DNA of 33,256 nt, taken from Methylobacterium trifolii. GTDB taxonomy: Bacteria > Pseudomonadota > Alphaproteobacteria > Rhizobiales > Beijerinckiaceae. The DNA lies in NCBI RefSeq assembly GCF_022179685.1, contig NZ_BPRB01000209.1, positions 1 to 33,256 on the forward strand, in the 5' to 3' direction. A program made the translations under genes and the position numbers. Below the pieces are notes generated by a model that was given only the letters and a program-made list of their open reading frames with translations, made no database searches and had not been told where the DNA came from. This document shows positions 17,275 to 25,502 of the stretch, piece after piece (within the stretch, counting starts at the first letter, position 1; the number at the start of each line of letters is the position of its first letter).

Positions 17275-17676
17275 ATGAGCCCTGAGCAGATCCGCCTTCT
17301 TCGAGCCACATCGCACGTACTTCTCGGGATCGGCCCAGAAGCTTTCGAGACGTTCTATCGGGAACTGTTTCGGCTGGCTCCCGAGGCGCGCGCCCTGTTC
17401 CCTGCCGATCTGGGGACGCAGCGCCTCAAGCTGCTCAACATGATCGCGATCCTGATTGGAGCCCTGGAGCAGACGGACAGGTTCACCGGCACGGCACGCC
17501 ACCTGGGTGAGCGGCACAATCGGTACGGCGACATGAGCGGCTTTTATGCTCCGGCGAAGGTGGCACTGATGGCCTGCCTCACCGAGGCGTTGGGGTCGGA
17601 CTTCACGCCCGACGTGAGAGACGCCTGGGGGACGCTCTACGATCGGGTCGAGTCCGAGATGCAGCAGGCTCATTGA
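17275..17676 (+). CDS. Single-domain globin (flavohemoglobin-type haem domain)
   Basis: 133 residues, one globin domain with no reductase domain. Key positions: Tyr28 (B10) in FETFYRELF, the CD-region Phe in ALFPADL, and proximal His81 (F8) in LGERHNRYG, matching the LGxRHxxYG signature of this group. Such proteins bind O2 or NO and are linked to NO detoxification or redox sensing; a separate reductase would be needed, and fpr at 7373 is only a distant possibility. The start at 17275 fits family N-termini (MSPEQIRLLR), but the nearest GGAGAG is about 13 nt upstream; a TTG at 17263 is an alternative. It ends 7 bp into a convergent fabF remnant. Confidence 0.85.
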   Translation: MSPEQIRLLRATSHVLLGIGPEAFETFYRELFRLAPEARALFPADLGTQRLKLLNMIAILIGALEQTDRFTGTARHLGERHNRYGDMSGFYAPAKVALMACLTEALGSDFTPDVRDAWGTLYDRVESEMQQAH

Positions 17677-17798
17677 ACGCGTCCTGCTGCCCGACGAAGG
17701 GCGGAGGCGATCAGGCGGCGCCACATCCCCTCGACGCTGCAGCCGAGCGGGGAGACCACGCCCATTCCGGTGACCACGATCGGTTCACGCATCGGCAT
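17670..17798 (-). pseudogene. fabF: 5' fragment of a beta-ketoacyl-ACP synthase II (fabF) gene
   Basis: 42 codons. The first 31 residues, MPMREPIVVTGMGVVSPLG then CSVEGMWRRLIA, are unmistakably the N-terminus of FabF-type condensing enzymes, including the VTGMGxVSPLG strand-loop. Homology stops near 17706, and the frame ends 12 codons later instead of continuing for about 400 residues. The catalytic Cys-His-His domain is absent from the window. An AGGT-type ribosome site remains upstream. This looks like a deletion remnant in which the 3' part was replaced when the globin-side sequence was joined. It is on the same strand as, and downstream of, the TetR gene. Confidence 0.7.
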
Positions 17799-17923
17799 CG
17801 ACCTGTTGCATCGTGACGCGCGCGAAGACACGGCAGGGAGGCGTTGGGACCGCGTCATCGGTCGGCTCGATCAGGGCTTCCGGGAGGCGAGCGCCGAGGT
17901 CCCGGAGGCCATGCCCGCGACCG

Positions 17924-18466
17924 TCAGCCGGCGACCGAGGAATGCGCCGCCTGGAGCAGGTCGCTCGCCAGCTTCTCGTCGTTGACCGCCCGTGCCAGGA
18001 CCACGGCTCCTACGAGCGTCGACAGCGTCGCGAGGGACTTCTGCCGACGCCGCTCGCGCGATGCCTTCGGCGTCAGGTTGGCCAGGATGGAGGCCAAGCG
18101 CTCGACGCCGTGGGTAAACCGGGTCCGGACCGGGCTGCCCGGCGCTTCCCGCGAGATGTCGTTGGCCAGAGCCGCAAGGGGACATCCCTTCCCGGGTGCC
18201 TGGACGTGCCCGAGGGAGAGGTAGTTCGCGAGGATGGTGTCCACGTCCCCGCGCCGGTCCTCGTCGAGCGCGGCATCGAACGCCTCGACGGCCAGAGCGT
18301 CCTTGTTGGCGAACTGGCCGTAGAAGCCGCCATGGGTCAGGCCGGCGGAGGCCATGATGTCGGCGACGCCGACCCCGTTGAGGCCGCGCTCACGGAACAG
18401 GGACGCCGCGACCTCGACGACGCGCTGACGGTTGAGCCTGGCCTGCTCCTGCGAAACTCTCGGCAT
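17924..18466 (-). CDS. TetR-family transcriptional repressor
   Basis: 180 residues starting MPRVSQEQARLNRQRVVEVA, with AAGGATCAGGG upstream. The N-terminal helix-turn-helix spans about 13-59 (ADIMASAGLTHGGFYGQFANKDALAVEAF), typical of TetR proteins of the GGFYxHFxxK branch. The C-terminal ligand/dimer domain contains GKGCPLAALANDISR, seen in several efflux-linked TetR proteins. It lies downstream of the RND pump genes on the same strand, across a 222-bp gap with its own promoter region. A sequence box there is shared with the promoter region of the pump operon, so it most likely represses both. The inducer is unknown. Confidence 0.9.
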   Translation of the reverse strand: MPRVSQEQARLNRQRVVEVAASLFRERGLNGVGVADIMASAGLTHGGFYGQFANKDALAVEAFDAALDEDRRGDVDTILANYLSLGHVQAPGKGCPLAALANDISREAPGSPVRTRFTHGVERLASILANLTPKASRERRRQKSLATLSTLVGAVVLARAVNDEKLASDLLQAAHSSVAG

Positions 18467-18484
18467 ACCCTGATCCTTCGATCT

Positions 18485-18496
18485 TCCGACGTCGGA
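18485..18496. promoter_or_regulatory. Perfect 12-bp palindrome in the tetR leader
   Basis: TCCGACGTCGGA lies 18 bp upstream of the tetR start codon and next to a second palindrome, ATAAATTTAT (18498-18507). Either could belong to an autoregulatory operator. Neither is found in full upstream of the pump operon. Confidence 0.35.
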
Positions 18497-18503
18497 TATA
18501 AAT

Positions 18504-18515
18504 TTATCACGTCAT
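18504..18515. promoter_or_regulatory. Shared box upstream of tetR, candidate repressor site
   Basis: TTATCACGTCAT, 37 nt upstream of the tetR ATG. The same string with one extra A (TTATCAACGTCAT) lies 35 nt upstream of the adaptor gene at 22881, on the same strand relative to the gene. Confidence 0.5.
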
Positions 18516-18570
18516 CTAAATAAGGGACAACCCCTCAGTCGTCTCTGCGAAGCGCCGGGGACCTGACAAG

Positions 18571-18612
18571 CGACCGGCCTGCGCAGAGGGGGGCGGGAGC
18601 GCAGGCCGGTCG
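18571..18612. terminator. Strong hairpin between the RND pump gene and tetR
   Basis: CGACCGGCCTGCGC (18571-18584) and its exact reverse complement (18599-18612) form a 14-bp stem with a 14-nt purine-rich loop. There is no U tract on the minus strand, so it may be a Rho-assisted end, an mRNA-protecting structure or an attenuator before tetR. Confidence 0.45.
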
Positions 18613-18688
18613 TCGTACCGCACGCCCGGTCGCCCGGCGCGCGATCCCTGGATGTCCCTGGGGCGGGACACGACCGTCTTACGGTGCG

Positions 18689-21600
18689 TCATGCCTTGGC
18701 CGGGAGCGGCATCCCGCCGGCGCTCGATGCGGGTGCGGCGGCTCTCGGCGCCCGGGCCACCCGGAACCACAGGGCGTAGAGCGCGGGCAGGAACAGCAGG
18801 GTCAGCAGGGTCCCGACCCCGACGCCGCCGATGAGCACGTAGGCGAGCGCCCCCCAGAACACCGAGTGGGTGAGTGGGATGAAGGCCAGCATGGCAGCGG
18901 CCGCCGTGAGGATGACAGGCCGGGCGCGCCGCACCGTCGACTCGACGATGGCGTCGTAGTCGGACAATCCCGAGGCGCGGTCATGGTGGATCTGGTCCAC
19001 CAGGATCAGGGTGTTGCGCATCAGGATGCCCGACAGGGCGATCAGCCCGAGGATCGCGTTGAAGCCGAACGGCTGGTGGAAGAGCAGCAGCGTCGGCGCC
19101 GCCCCGACGAGACCGAGAGGGGCGGTCGCGAACACCATGAACATGGTCGAGAACGAGCGGACCTGGATCATGATGACCGTCAGCGTCACGATCAGCATGA
19201 TCGGGAACACCGCCACCAGGGCGTTCATCGCCTTGGCGCTCTCCTCGACGGCGCCGGCCGTGTCGATGCGGTAGCCCGGCGGCAGCTTGGCCTTGATCGG
19301 GTCGAGCAGGGGGACGACCTGCGCGTGGACGTCCGGCGGCTGCTTGCCGTCGAGCACGTCGCCCTGCACGCGGATATAGGTCTCGCGGTTGTAGCGCTTG
19401 AGCACCGCGTCCTCGTTGCGGCTCTCCAGATGGGCCACCTGTGAGAGCGGCACCTGGCGGCCGTCCTTGGTCGCGAGCGTCAGGTCGCCGATCTCTCCGA
19501 GCGAGCGCCGCTCGGGGCCTGGGCTGCGCACCAGGACATCGACCGAGCGCAGGTTCTCGCGGACCTGGGTGGCCGGCGTTCCGTTGAGGTAGCTCTGAAG
19601 TTGCTGCCCGGCCTCCTTCGGGGTCAGGCCGATCAGGCGGAGACGCTCCTGGTCGAGGACGAGGTGCAGGCTCGGGGTCTTGTCGCCCCAGTCCAGGTGC
19701 ACGAGGCGCATGTTCGGGTTGGAGGCCATCGCCTCGGCGACCTCTGCGGCGATGCCGCGGATCACGTCGGCGTCCGGCCCGACCACCCGGAAGGCGACTG
19801 GGAAGCGGATCGGGGGCCCGAACACGATCTGCAGCACGCGCACGCGCGCTTCGGGGAAGAGTCCGTCGCTCACGAGCTTGCGGACCTTGAGCCGGAGCGC
19901 GTCACGCGCAGCCGCATCGGGTGTTTGCACCACGATCTGCGCGAAGGCGGGATCGGGTAGCTCCGGGTCGAACGAGAGCACGAAGCGCGGCATGCCCTGG
20001 CCGATGTAGCTGGTGATCTCGCGCGCCTCGGGTAGCGCGCGGACGGCGGCCTCGACCTTCCGGACGCTGGCCTCCGTGACCGCGAAGGCCGAACCGGTGG
20101 GAAGGGTGACCTCGACGATGAGTTCGGGACGCTCCGAGTTCGGGAAGAACTGCTTCTCCACCTTGCCCATGCCGACCACCGCGAGCGCGAACAACGCCAC
20201 GGTGACGCCGGCCGCCATCCACTTGTGGTCGACGGAGAACCGCACGACCCGGCGCAGACGCCGGTAGTTCCGCGTGGCGTAGATCGCCTCGTGCCCGCCC
20301 TCGACGCGCTGGATGTTCGGCAGCAGCTTGACGCCGAGATAGGGCGTGAAGGTCACGGCCACGATCCACGATATGATCAGCGAGAACGACACCACCCAGA
20401 AGATGTTGCCGGCGTACTCGCCGGCCGTGGAGGCGGCGAAGCCGACCGGCAGGAAGCCGGCAATGGTGACGAGGGTACCGGTCAGCATGGGCGCGGCGGT
20501 GGCGCTCCAGGCATGGGTGGCCGCCTCGATACGGTCGGCGCCCTCTTCCATGCGCACCACCATCATCTCGATGGCGATGATGGCATCGTCCACCAGCAGA
20601 CCGAGCGAGATGATCAGGGCGCCGAGGGTAATCCGGTCGAAGTCGCGCCCGGTGACCATCATGACCACGAACACGGCCGCGAGCGTCAACGGGACGGCGA
20701 GCGCCACGACGATGCCGACCCGGAAACCGAGAGCGACGAGACTGACGAAGATGACCACCGAGAGCGCGGTGAAGAACTTCACCATGAACTCGTGGATGGC
20801 GTCGTCGATCACCTTGGCTTGGTCGGTGATCTTCGTGATCGAGATGCCGGTCGGCAACGCGTGGTGGATCGTCACCTCCTCGGCATTGAGCGCCTCGCCG
20901 AGCTTGAGGCCGTTGAAGCCCAGCTTCATGACGAGGCCGAGCATCAGGGCCGGCTCGCCGTCGTTGCGGATCGCGAAGACCTTCGGGTCCTCGTAGCCGC
21001 GCTTCACCTCGGCGATGTCGCCGAGCTTGAGGCTGCGGTCGCCGACCGCCACCGGCAGGTTGCGGATCGCCTCGAGGCTGTCGATGGCGCCGTCGAGACG
21101 CAGGTAGACCCGTGGACCCGCCGTCTCGACAAACCCCGCCGGCGTCACGTCGTTCTGGTTGCCGAGCGCAGTCAGCAGCTGTTGGCCGGTGATGCCCAGG
21201 GTGGCGAGGCGCTGGTAGGAGATCTCGACGAAGATCTTCTGGGCCTGCTCGCCGAGGATGTTGATCTTCTCGATGCCGGGTACGCGCAGCAGGCGCTGGC
21301 GCAGGTCCTCGGCCCGCAGCACGAGCTGCCGGTGCGGCAGGCCCTTCGCCTGGAGGGCGTAGAGGGCGAAGTAGACGTCCGAGAACTCGTCGTTGAACAG
21401 GGGGCCCATCACCCCACGCGGCAGGGAGGAGGCCTGATCGGAGAGCTTCTTGCGCGCCTGGTAGAACTCTTCCTGCAGCTTGGCCGGCGGCATGCTGTCC
21501 TTGAAGTAGACCTTCATCAGCATGAGGCCCGGCCGGACCGTGGTCTCGACGCGGTCGTAGTAGACGAGTTCCTGAAGGCGCTTCTCCAGCGGGTCGGCGA

Positions 21601-21796
21601 CCTGGCGCTGGAGCTCCGAGGTGGTGGCACCCGGCCACGCGGCGGAGACAGCCATCGTCTTCACGGTGAAGGCAGGGTCCTCGGCGCGGCCGAGCTTCTG
21701 GAACGCGAAGAACCCCGCGCCCGTGAGCGCGATGATCAGGAACAGCGTGACGGCCCGCTCGCGGACCGCCAGCGCGGAGAGGTTGAAGCCGGTCAC
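18689..21796 (-). CDS. RND efflux pump inner-membrane permease (AcrB/HAE1-like)
   Basis: 1035 residues, full length for the family. The first transmembrane helix is near 14-33, followed by the large periplasmic porter domain, a central helix bundle and a second half with the same layout. TM4 carries the proton-relay pair Asp403-Asp404 in SLGLLVDDAIIAIE. FxGxRxP-like and ILMRNTLILVDQI segments are conserved. It expels small toxic molecules using the proton gradient, working with a periplasmic adaptor and an outer-membrane channel. The start is a GTG at 21796, set by a GGGAG site 7 nt upstream and by a GTGA overlap with the adaptor stop. No outer-membrane factor is encoded here, so it must borrow one. 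The substrate is unknown; heavy-metal-type signatures are not evident. Confidence 0.93.
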   Translation of the reverse strand: MTGFNLSALAVRERAVTLFLIIALTGAGFFAFQKLGRAEDPAFTVKTMAVSAAWPGATTSELQRQVADPLEKRLQELVYYDRVETTVRPGLMLMKVYFKDSMPPAKLQEEFYQARKKLSDQASSLPRGVMGPLFNDEFSDVYFALYALQAKGLPHRQLVLRAEDLRQRLLRVPGIEKINILGEQAQKIFVEISYQRLATLGITGQQLLTALGNQNDVTPAGFVETAGPRVYLRLDGAIDSLEAIRNLPVAVGDRSLKLGDIAEVKRGYEDPKVFAIRNDGEPALMLGLVMKLGFNGLKLGEALNAEEVTIHHALPTGISITKITDQAKVIDDAIHEFMVKFFTALSVVIFVSLVALGFRVGIVVALAVPLTLAAVFVVMMVTGRDFDRITLGALIISLGLLVDDAIIAIEMMVVRMEEGADRIEAATHAWSATAAPMLTGTLVTIAGFLPVGFAASTAGEYAGNIFWVVSFSLIISWIVAVTFTPYLGVKLLPNIQRVEGGHEAIYATRNYRRLRRVVRFSVDHKWMAAGVTVALFALAVVGMGKVEKQFFPNSERPELIVEVTLPTGSAFAVTEASVRKVEAAVRALPEAREITSYIGQGMPRFVLSFDPELPDPAFAQIVVQTPDAAARDALRLKVRKLVSDGLFPEARVRVLQIVFGPPIRFPVAFRVVGPDADVIRGIAAEVAEAMASNPNMRLVHLDWGDKTPSLHLVLDQERLRLIGLTPKEAGQQLQSYLNGTPATQVRENLRSVDVLVRSPGPERRSLGEIGDLTLATKDGRQVPLSQVAHLESRNEDAVLKRYNRETYIRVQGDVLDGKQPPDVHAQVVPLLDPIKAKLPPGYRIDTAGAVEESAKAMNALVAVFPIMLIVTLTVIMIQVRSFSTMFMVFATAPLGLVGAAPTLLLFHQPFGFNAILGLIALSGILMRNTLILVDQIHHDRASGLSDYDAIVESTVRRARPVILTAAAAMLAFIPLTHSVFWGALAYVLIGGVGVGTLLTLLFLPALYALWFRVARAPRAAAPASSAGGMPLPAKA

Positions 21797-22881
21797 CTGG
21801 CGACTCCCGTGATGCCGGGGGGAGCCTGCCGCACGGTCTGGCCGGCCTTCAGGAGGTGGGCACCGAGCGAGACGATCCGGTCGCCTGGGCTGAGGCCGGA
21901 CGCGATGTCCGCGCTTTCCTCGGACAGGCGCGCGATGGCGACCTGCTGGGCCGTGACGGTGCCGGTGGCCGTATCGAACCGCCAGACCGCAGAGCCGCTT
22001 CCCGAGTCGAAAAGGGCCGCCAGGGGCACCGTGACCGCCGCGGCGCGCCCGGCATCCGTGGGCTGGAGCCGAAGCGTCACGGTCGCGCCGAGCGGCGCGT
22101 CCTCGCCGCCTCCCGACAGGATGTACCGCGCCCGGTACGTCCGGGTCGCCGGATCGGCGGTGGCGGACAGTTCGCGCAGCCGGGCCGGATAGGTCGCCTC
22201 GCCCTCGGCATAAAGCGTCGCCGAGGCCGCGCCCTTCGCCAGACGTCGGCTGCCCTCGGGCAGGAACACCTCGGCCTCGCGGGCCCCGTCGCGAGCGAGC
22301 TTCACCACCGTCTGGCCGGCGGCGACCACTTGCCCGGGCTCGGTCGGCACCTCCATGACCACACCGTCGGCGTCGGCCCGGAGCTCGGAATAACCGGCCT
22401 GGTTTGAAACCTGGCTCGCCTGGGCCTCGGCGTTGGCGAGTTGGGCGATGGCCGCATCGGCCGCCCCCTTGTTCTGATCGTAGGTCTGCTTCGAGGTCCA
22501 GCCATCGCTCACGAGCTTGCGGCTGCGTTCCTCGTCGGCCTTCGTCTTGATCATCTGCGCGCGGGCCGCCTCGACGGACGCCCGGGCCGCGGTCAGGGCG
22601 AGGGTGAAGTCGGTGCGGTCGAGGCGCATCAACGGCTGGCCGAGCCGCACCCTGTCTCCCGGATCGACGAGGCGCTCGAAGATCTTGCCGCCGACACGGA
22701 AGCCGAGATTGCTCTCCGTGCGGGCTCGGATCACCCCCGTGTAGCGTGCGAGCCCATTCGGGCCCGGCGCGACGTCGATGGTCTGAACCAGGGGCGGTTC
22801 CGGGGGCACGGCCGTCTCGGCCGGCGAGCATGCCGCCAGGGCCAGACCCATGAGACCCAGGACTAATCGCGCATCCAACAT
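21793..22881 (-). CDS. RND periplasmic adaptor (membrane-fusion lipoprotein)
   Basis: 362 residues starting MLDARLVLGLMGLALAAC. Residues 1-17 are a lipoprotein signal with lipobox LAAC, giving lipidated Cys18. The HlyD-type order follows: barrel/lipoyl half (VIRARTESNLGFRVGGKI, DRVRLGQPL), a coiled-coil hairpin (about 95-165), the second lipoyl half (SELRADADGVVMEVPTEPGQVV), then the beta-barrel and membrane-proximal domains. It bridges the pump and an outer-membrane channel. Upstream in-frame ATGs at 22917 and 22929 fall inside the predicted operator, so 22881 (GCGGAG upstream) is preferred. It is the first gene of the operon and its TGA overlaps the GTG of the permease. Expression is likely under the TetR protein encoded at 17924. 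Confidence 0.9.
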   Translation of the reverse strand: MLDARLVLGLMGLALAACSPAETAVPPEPPLVQTIDVAPGPNGLARYTGVIRARTESNLGFRVGGKIFERLVDPGDRVRLGQPLMRLDRTDFTLALTAARASVEAARAQMIKTKADEERSRKLVSDGWTSKQTYDQNKGAADAAIAQLANAEAQASQVSNQAGYSELRADADGVVMEVPTEPGQVVAAGQTVVKLARDGAREAEVFLPEGSRRLAKGAASATLYAEGEATYPARLRELSATADPATRTYRARYILSGGGEDAPLGATVTLRLQPTDAGRAAAVTVPLAALFDSGSGSAVWRFDTATGTVTAQQVAIARLSEESADIASGLSPGDRIVSLGAHLLKAGQTVRQAPPGITGVAR

Positions 22882-22915
22882 CTGCCCGCGAGCTCCGCTT
22901 GCACCAGCTTTAAAC

Positions 22916-22929
22916 ATTATCAACGTCAT
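22916..22929. promoter_or_regulatory. Shared box upstream of the RND operon, candidate repressor site
   Basis: ATTATCAACGTCAT, 35 nt upstream of the adaptor ATG, matches TTATCACGTCAT upstream of tetR. On the minus strand it contains GATAAT, a good -10-like hexamer, so repressor binding would block the promoter. Confidence 0.5.
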
Positions 22930-22938
22930 TTATTATGG

Positions 22939-22966
22939 CGCTGTTGCCACGTCAATGGCGACAGCG
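22939..22966. promoter_or_regulatory. 28-bp imperfect inverted repeat upstream of the RND operon
   Basis: CGCTGTTGCCA (22939-22949) and TGGCGACAGCG (22956-22966) pair at 10 of 11 positions around CGTCAA, which on the minus strand reads TTGACG, a -35-like hexamer. It may be a second regulator site. Confidence 0.35.
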
Positions 22967-23558
22967 GTGTCGTAGCGCGATCGCGTCGCGATGCTGCCAA
23001 TTCAGAGATGAGCGTGGCAGGGAAGAACGGACCGTTATCGATGTCCGCCCTGATTCCCGACCCTGTGGCGCGTCCGCCGGCCGGCATATGTGGTCAGCCA
23101 ACCGTAATGGCGTCGACAGCGCACGCACCGCGGCACGGACGGTGGTTCGATCGACCTCACCGAGTCACTCGGTGCGGGTCGCCTGTGCCTGTTCCCATTA
23201 TGGGACGGTGGCGATCTTGGGCTGCCGATTTTCGGCTTCTTCAGCAGTCCGATCCTGCTGCTCGGCCGGATAGTCGGAGAACGGAGCCTCGACGGCCAAC
23301 CGTCACTCTAATAGATGACGATTACAATATCTCAGCCTCTCCCGTGAGAACGTGAACAGGGGGACGGACGATGCCAGAGCTGCGCTCGGCCTCGCGGTTC
23401 GACCCTCGAAGCCTGCTCGATGGCCGAGGCGGGGGTGGCGCAGGAATGCCCGCTCAAGTGAATGCAGGAGCGGCGAGCAGTCGACCTTCGTAAATGCCAA
23501 AACGTCCATCACCAATGAAAGGACACGCTGCAGTGTCGTTTGACGGAGTCGTTTCGGT
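22967..23558. other. ORF-poor stretch without a recognisable gene
   Basis: About 590 bp of mixed base composition, including an AT-richer patch near 23310-23340. The open frames have no ribosome site and no recognisable domain. It may hold remnants of a lost gene or insertion, but nothing can be named. Confidence 0.5.
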
Positions 23559-23921
23559 ATGAGTGCGACACCTCACCTCGTGCTGAAGTGTGGACACCGC
23601 GGACGCTACCGTTTCACGCTCATGAACGATGACGCGACGCTTTCCGGTGACATCCAGGTGGATCCTAAAGTGATCGATCGAGGAGAGGCCGATGGAATGG
23701 TGCTGCAGAAGATCTTCGAGTTCGCCGGCGTGTTCGCTCTTTGGATGGAGAAGAGCGTCGCGGGCGAACGCCAGGATGCGCGGGCCCTCCTGAGAGCCCG
23801 TCCGACATCATATCGTACCGAGCCCGGTTCTCGATCGTCCACATCAGCAGCCTCCGGCGACAGACTGCCTCGAAGCACAAATCCCTCACGTCACTCGATA
23901 TGTCGCCGGACAGACACTTAG
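23559..23921 (+). CDS. Hypothetical protein, weakly supported
   Basis: 120 residues starting MSATPHLVLKCGHRG, with a GGAG about 10 nt upstream. The first 75 residues look protein-like: a small beta start, then DPKVIDRGEADGMVLQKIFEFAGVFALWME, with a hydrophobic helix near 47-62. The last 40 residues are Ser/Arg/Thr-rich and look like out-of-frame sequence, which suggests a frameshift or a lost stop. No family is recognised. The 3' end overlaps the convergent SDR gene by 4 bp. It could equally be a chance frame in a degraded region. Confidence 0.3.
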   Translation: MSATPHLVLKCGHRGRYRFTLMNDDATLSGDIQVDPKVIDRGEADGMVLQKIFEFAGVFALWMEKSVAGERQDARALLRARPTSYRTEPGSRSSTSAASGDRLPRSTNPSRHSICRRTDT

Positions 23922-24646
23922 GCGGGGATCGGCGAGCCGTCCCAAGCGAAGACGCCGCCGGTGTCGTCGGCGCCTAGGCCGTTCAGCACGCGCAGGAGAT
24001 GCTCTGCACTCTCCTCGGGCGAGAAGACGCCGTCGGCAGTCGGGTCCGGCCGGAAGGGCCGCGACAGGCCGGAGGCGACCGTGCCGGGATGCAGGCCCAC
24101 GACGATCGCCTCCGGTCGGCTGCGGGCGACCTCGATCGCGAGTGTTCGCAGGATCTGGTTCAGCGCCGACTTCGAGGCACGGTAGGCGTACCAGCCGCCG
24201 AGTCGGTTGTCGCCGATCGATCCGACCCGCGCCGACAAGGCCGCGAACACGCAGCGCCCCCGTTGCGCCAGCAAGGGCACGAAATGCTTGGCGACGAGCG
24301 CAGGGCCGATCGTGTTGACCGCGAAGACAGAGGCCATCGCGGCGGGATCGAGCACCTTGAACGTCTTCTCGGGTGAGACGTCCGCCCGGTGAAGAAGGCC
24401 GGTGGCGACGATGACCAGACCCACCGGTCCGGCTTCGCCCACCCGGGCCGCCGCCGCGGCAACCGTCGCCTCGTCGCTCAGGTCGATCGGGAGGGTTCGG
24501 ACGCCCTGCGGGACCGACGACGCCGAGCGGGAGAGCGCGAAGATCGGCGCGTGGGCCGCACGCTCGGCGAGCCCGCGGATCAAGGCCCCACCTATGCCGC
24601 CGGACGCACCGACGACGACCGCGCTGGTCGGGCGCGAGGCGGTCAA
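23918..24646 (-). CDS. Short-chain dehydrogenase/reductase (CsgA/C-factor-like)
   Basis: 242 residues. NAD(P)-binding VGASGGIG is at 12-19, Ser138 in FAALSARVGS, and catalytic Tyr155-x3-Lys159 in YAYRASKSALNQ. This is the Rossmann-fold SDR family; the substrate is not predictable. The start is a TTG at 24646, supported by GGGAGG 8 nt upstream and a TTGA overlap with the stop of the DUF938 gene. The C-terminal segment HPGTVASGLSRPF and the FSPEESAEHLL region match the C-factor-like branch, usually small oxidoreductases beside DUF938 genes. It is the second gene of a two-gene operon. Confidence 0.85.
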   Translation of the reverse strand: MTASRPTSAVVVGASGGIGGALIRGLAERAAHAPIFALSRSASSVPQGVRTLPIDLSDEATVAAAAARVGEAGPVGLVIVATGLLHRADVSPEKTFKVLDPAAMASVFAVNTIGPALVAKHFVPLLAQRGRCVFAALSARVGSIGDNRLGGWYAYRASKSALNQILRTLAIEVARSRPEAIVVGLHPGTVASGLSRPFRPDPTADGVFSPEESAEHLLRVLNGLGADDTGGVFAWDGSPIPA

Positions 24647-25278
24647 GGCGAGGCCTCCCTGTTCACAGCGAAGCCTCGGCGCCCTCGGCGAAAGATCAGA
24701 CTGAGGTTGTTGGCCGGCATCGCGACGCGCTCGGCCAGATGCAGATCGTGCGCTCGGGCGGCCGCCGCGACCGCCTCGATGTCGCGGACCCCCCAGGAGG
24801 CGTTCCTGGCGCGCAGGCTGTCGTCGAACGCGGCGTTGCTCGGCGCGGTGTGTGCGCCTTCCTCTCGGAAAGGACCGTACAGGTAGAGCACACCACCCTC
24901 AGCGAGCGTCGCTTCCGCGCCAGCCATCAGCCCATTGGTCGCGTCCCAGGGTGCGATGTGGATCATGTTGATCGCGACGACCGCGTCAGCCCGCGCCACC
25001 GGCCACGGCTGCCGGATCGCATCGATCGCCAGCGGCGACCGGATGTTCGCCAGCCCGGCGGCGCGGGCATGGGCGACGATGCTGCGACGGGCCGCTTCAT
25101 CGGGATCGCTGGGCTGCCAGACGAGCGCGGGCAGCGCACGGGCGAAATGGACGGCGTGCTCGCCCGACCCGCTCGCGATCTCGAGGACGAGGCCGCTGGG
25201 CGAGAGGACGCGCTTGAGGACTTCGGCGATCAAGGCGGCGTTGCGGGCCGCGGCCGGCGAGAACAGGGCGTCGGGCAT
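24643..25278 (-). CDS. DUF938 family protein (methyltransferase-like)
   Basis: 211 residues, the usual family length. It opens FSPAAARNAALIAEVLKRVL, then the SAM-binding-like motif LEIASGSGEHAVHFA (32-46), an acidic-loop equivalent WQPSDPDEAAR, and the conserved INMIHIAPWDATNGLM. YLYGPFREEG and SNAAFDDSLRARN are also hallmark DUF938 segments. The fold is that of class I methyltransferases, but no substrate is established. The ATG at 25278 has an AGAAGAG site upstream. It is the first gene of a pair with the SDR gene; their 4-bp overlap implies that both products are made together and may act on one pathway. Confidence 0.88.
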   Translation of the reverse strand: MPDALFSPAAARNAALIAEVLKRVLSPSGLVLEIASGSGEHAVHFARALPALVWQPSDPDEAARRSIVAHARAAGLANIRSPLAIDAIRQPWPVARADAVVAINMIHIAPWDATNGLMAGAEATLAEGGVLYLYGPFREEGAHTAPSNAAFDDSLRARNASWGVRDIEAVAAAARAHDLHLAERVAMPANNLSLIFRRGRRGFAVNREASP

Positions 25279-25502
25279 GGGGCTCTTCTAAAGGCGGCCG
25301 ATGCCGAGTGCATGCCCTTTCGTGGCGACACGCCTGCTCCGAGGCAACGACGCGGCTTCAGTCCATGGCGCGCAGCTACGGAGCGGACGGATCGCGGTGA
25401 GATGCGGATGGCTTCTCAAACGGAGTTCCATCATGCCTTCGACCAGCGGCATCACCCGCCGACCGTGGAACCTCGACTGCCTCATCGGCCCCAAGCCGCC
25501 GG

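Noticed and set aside
20225..22192. 655-codon plus-strand frame opposite the RND genes
   Set aside because: Asp/Glu/His/Arg-rich antisense translation of well-supported pump and adaptor genes.
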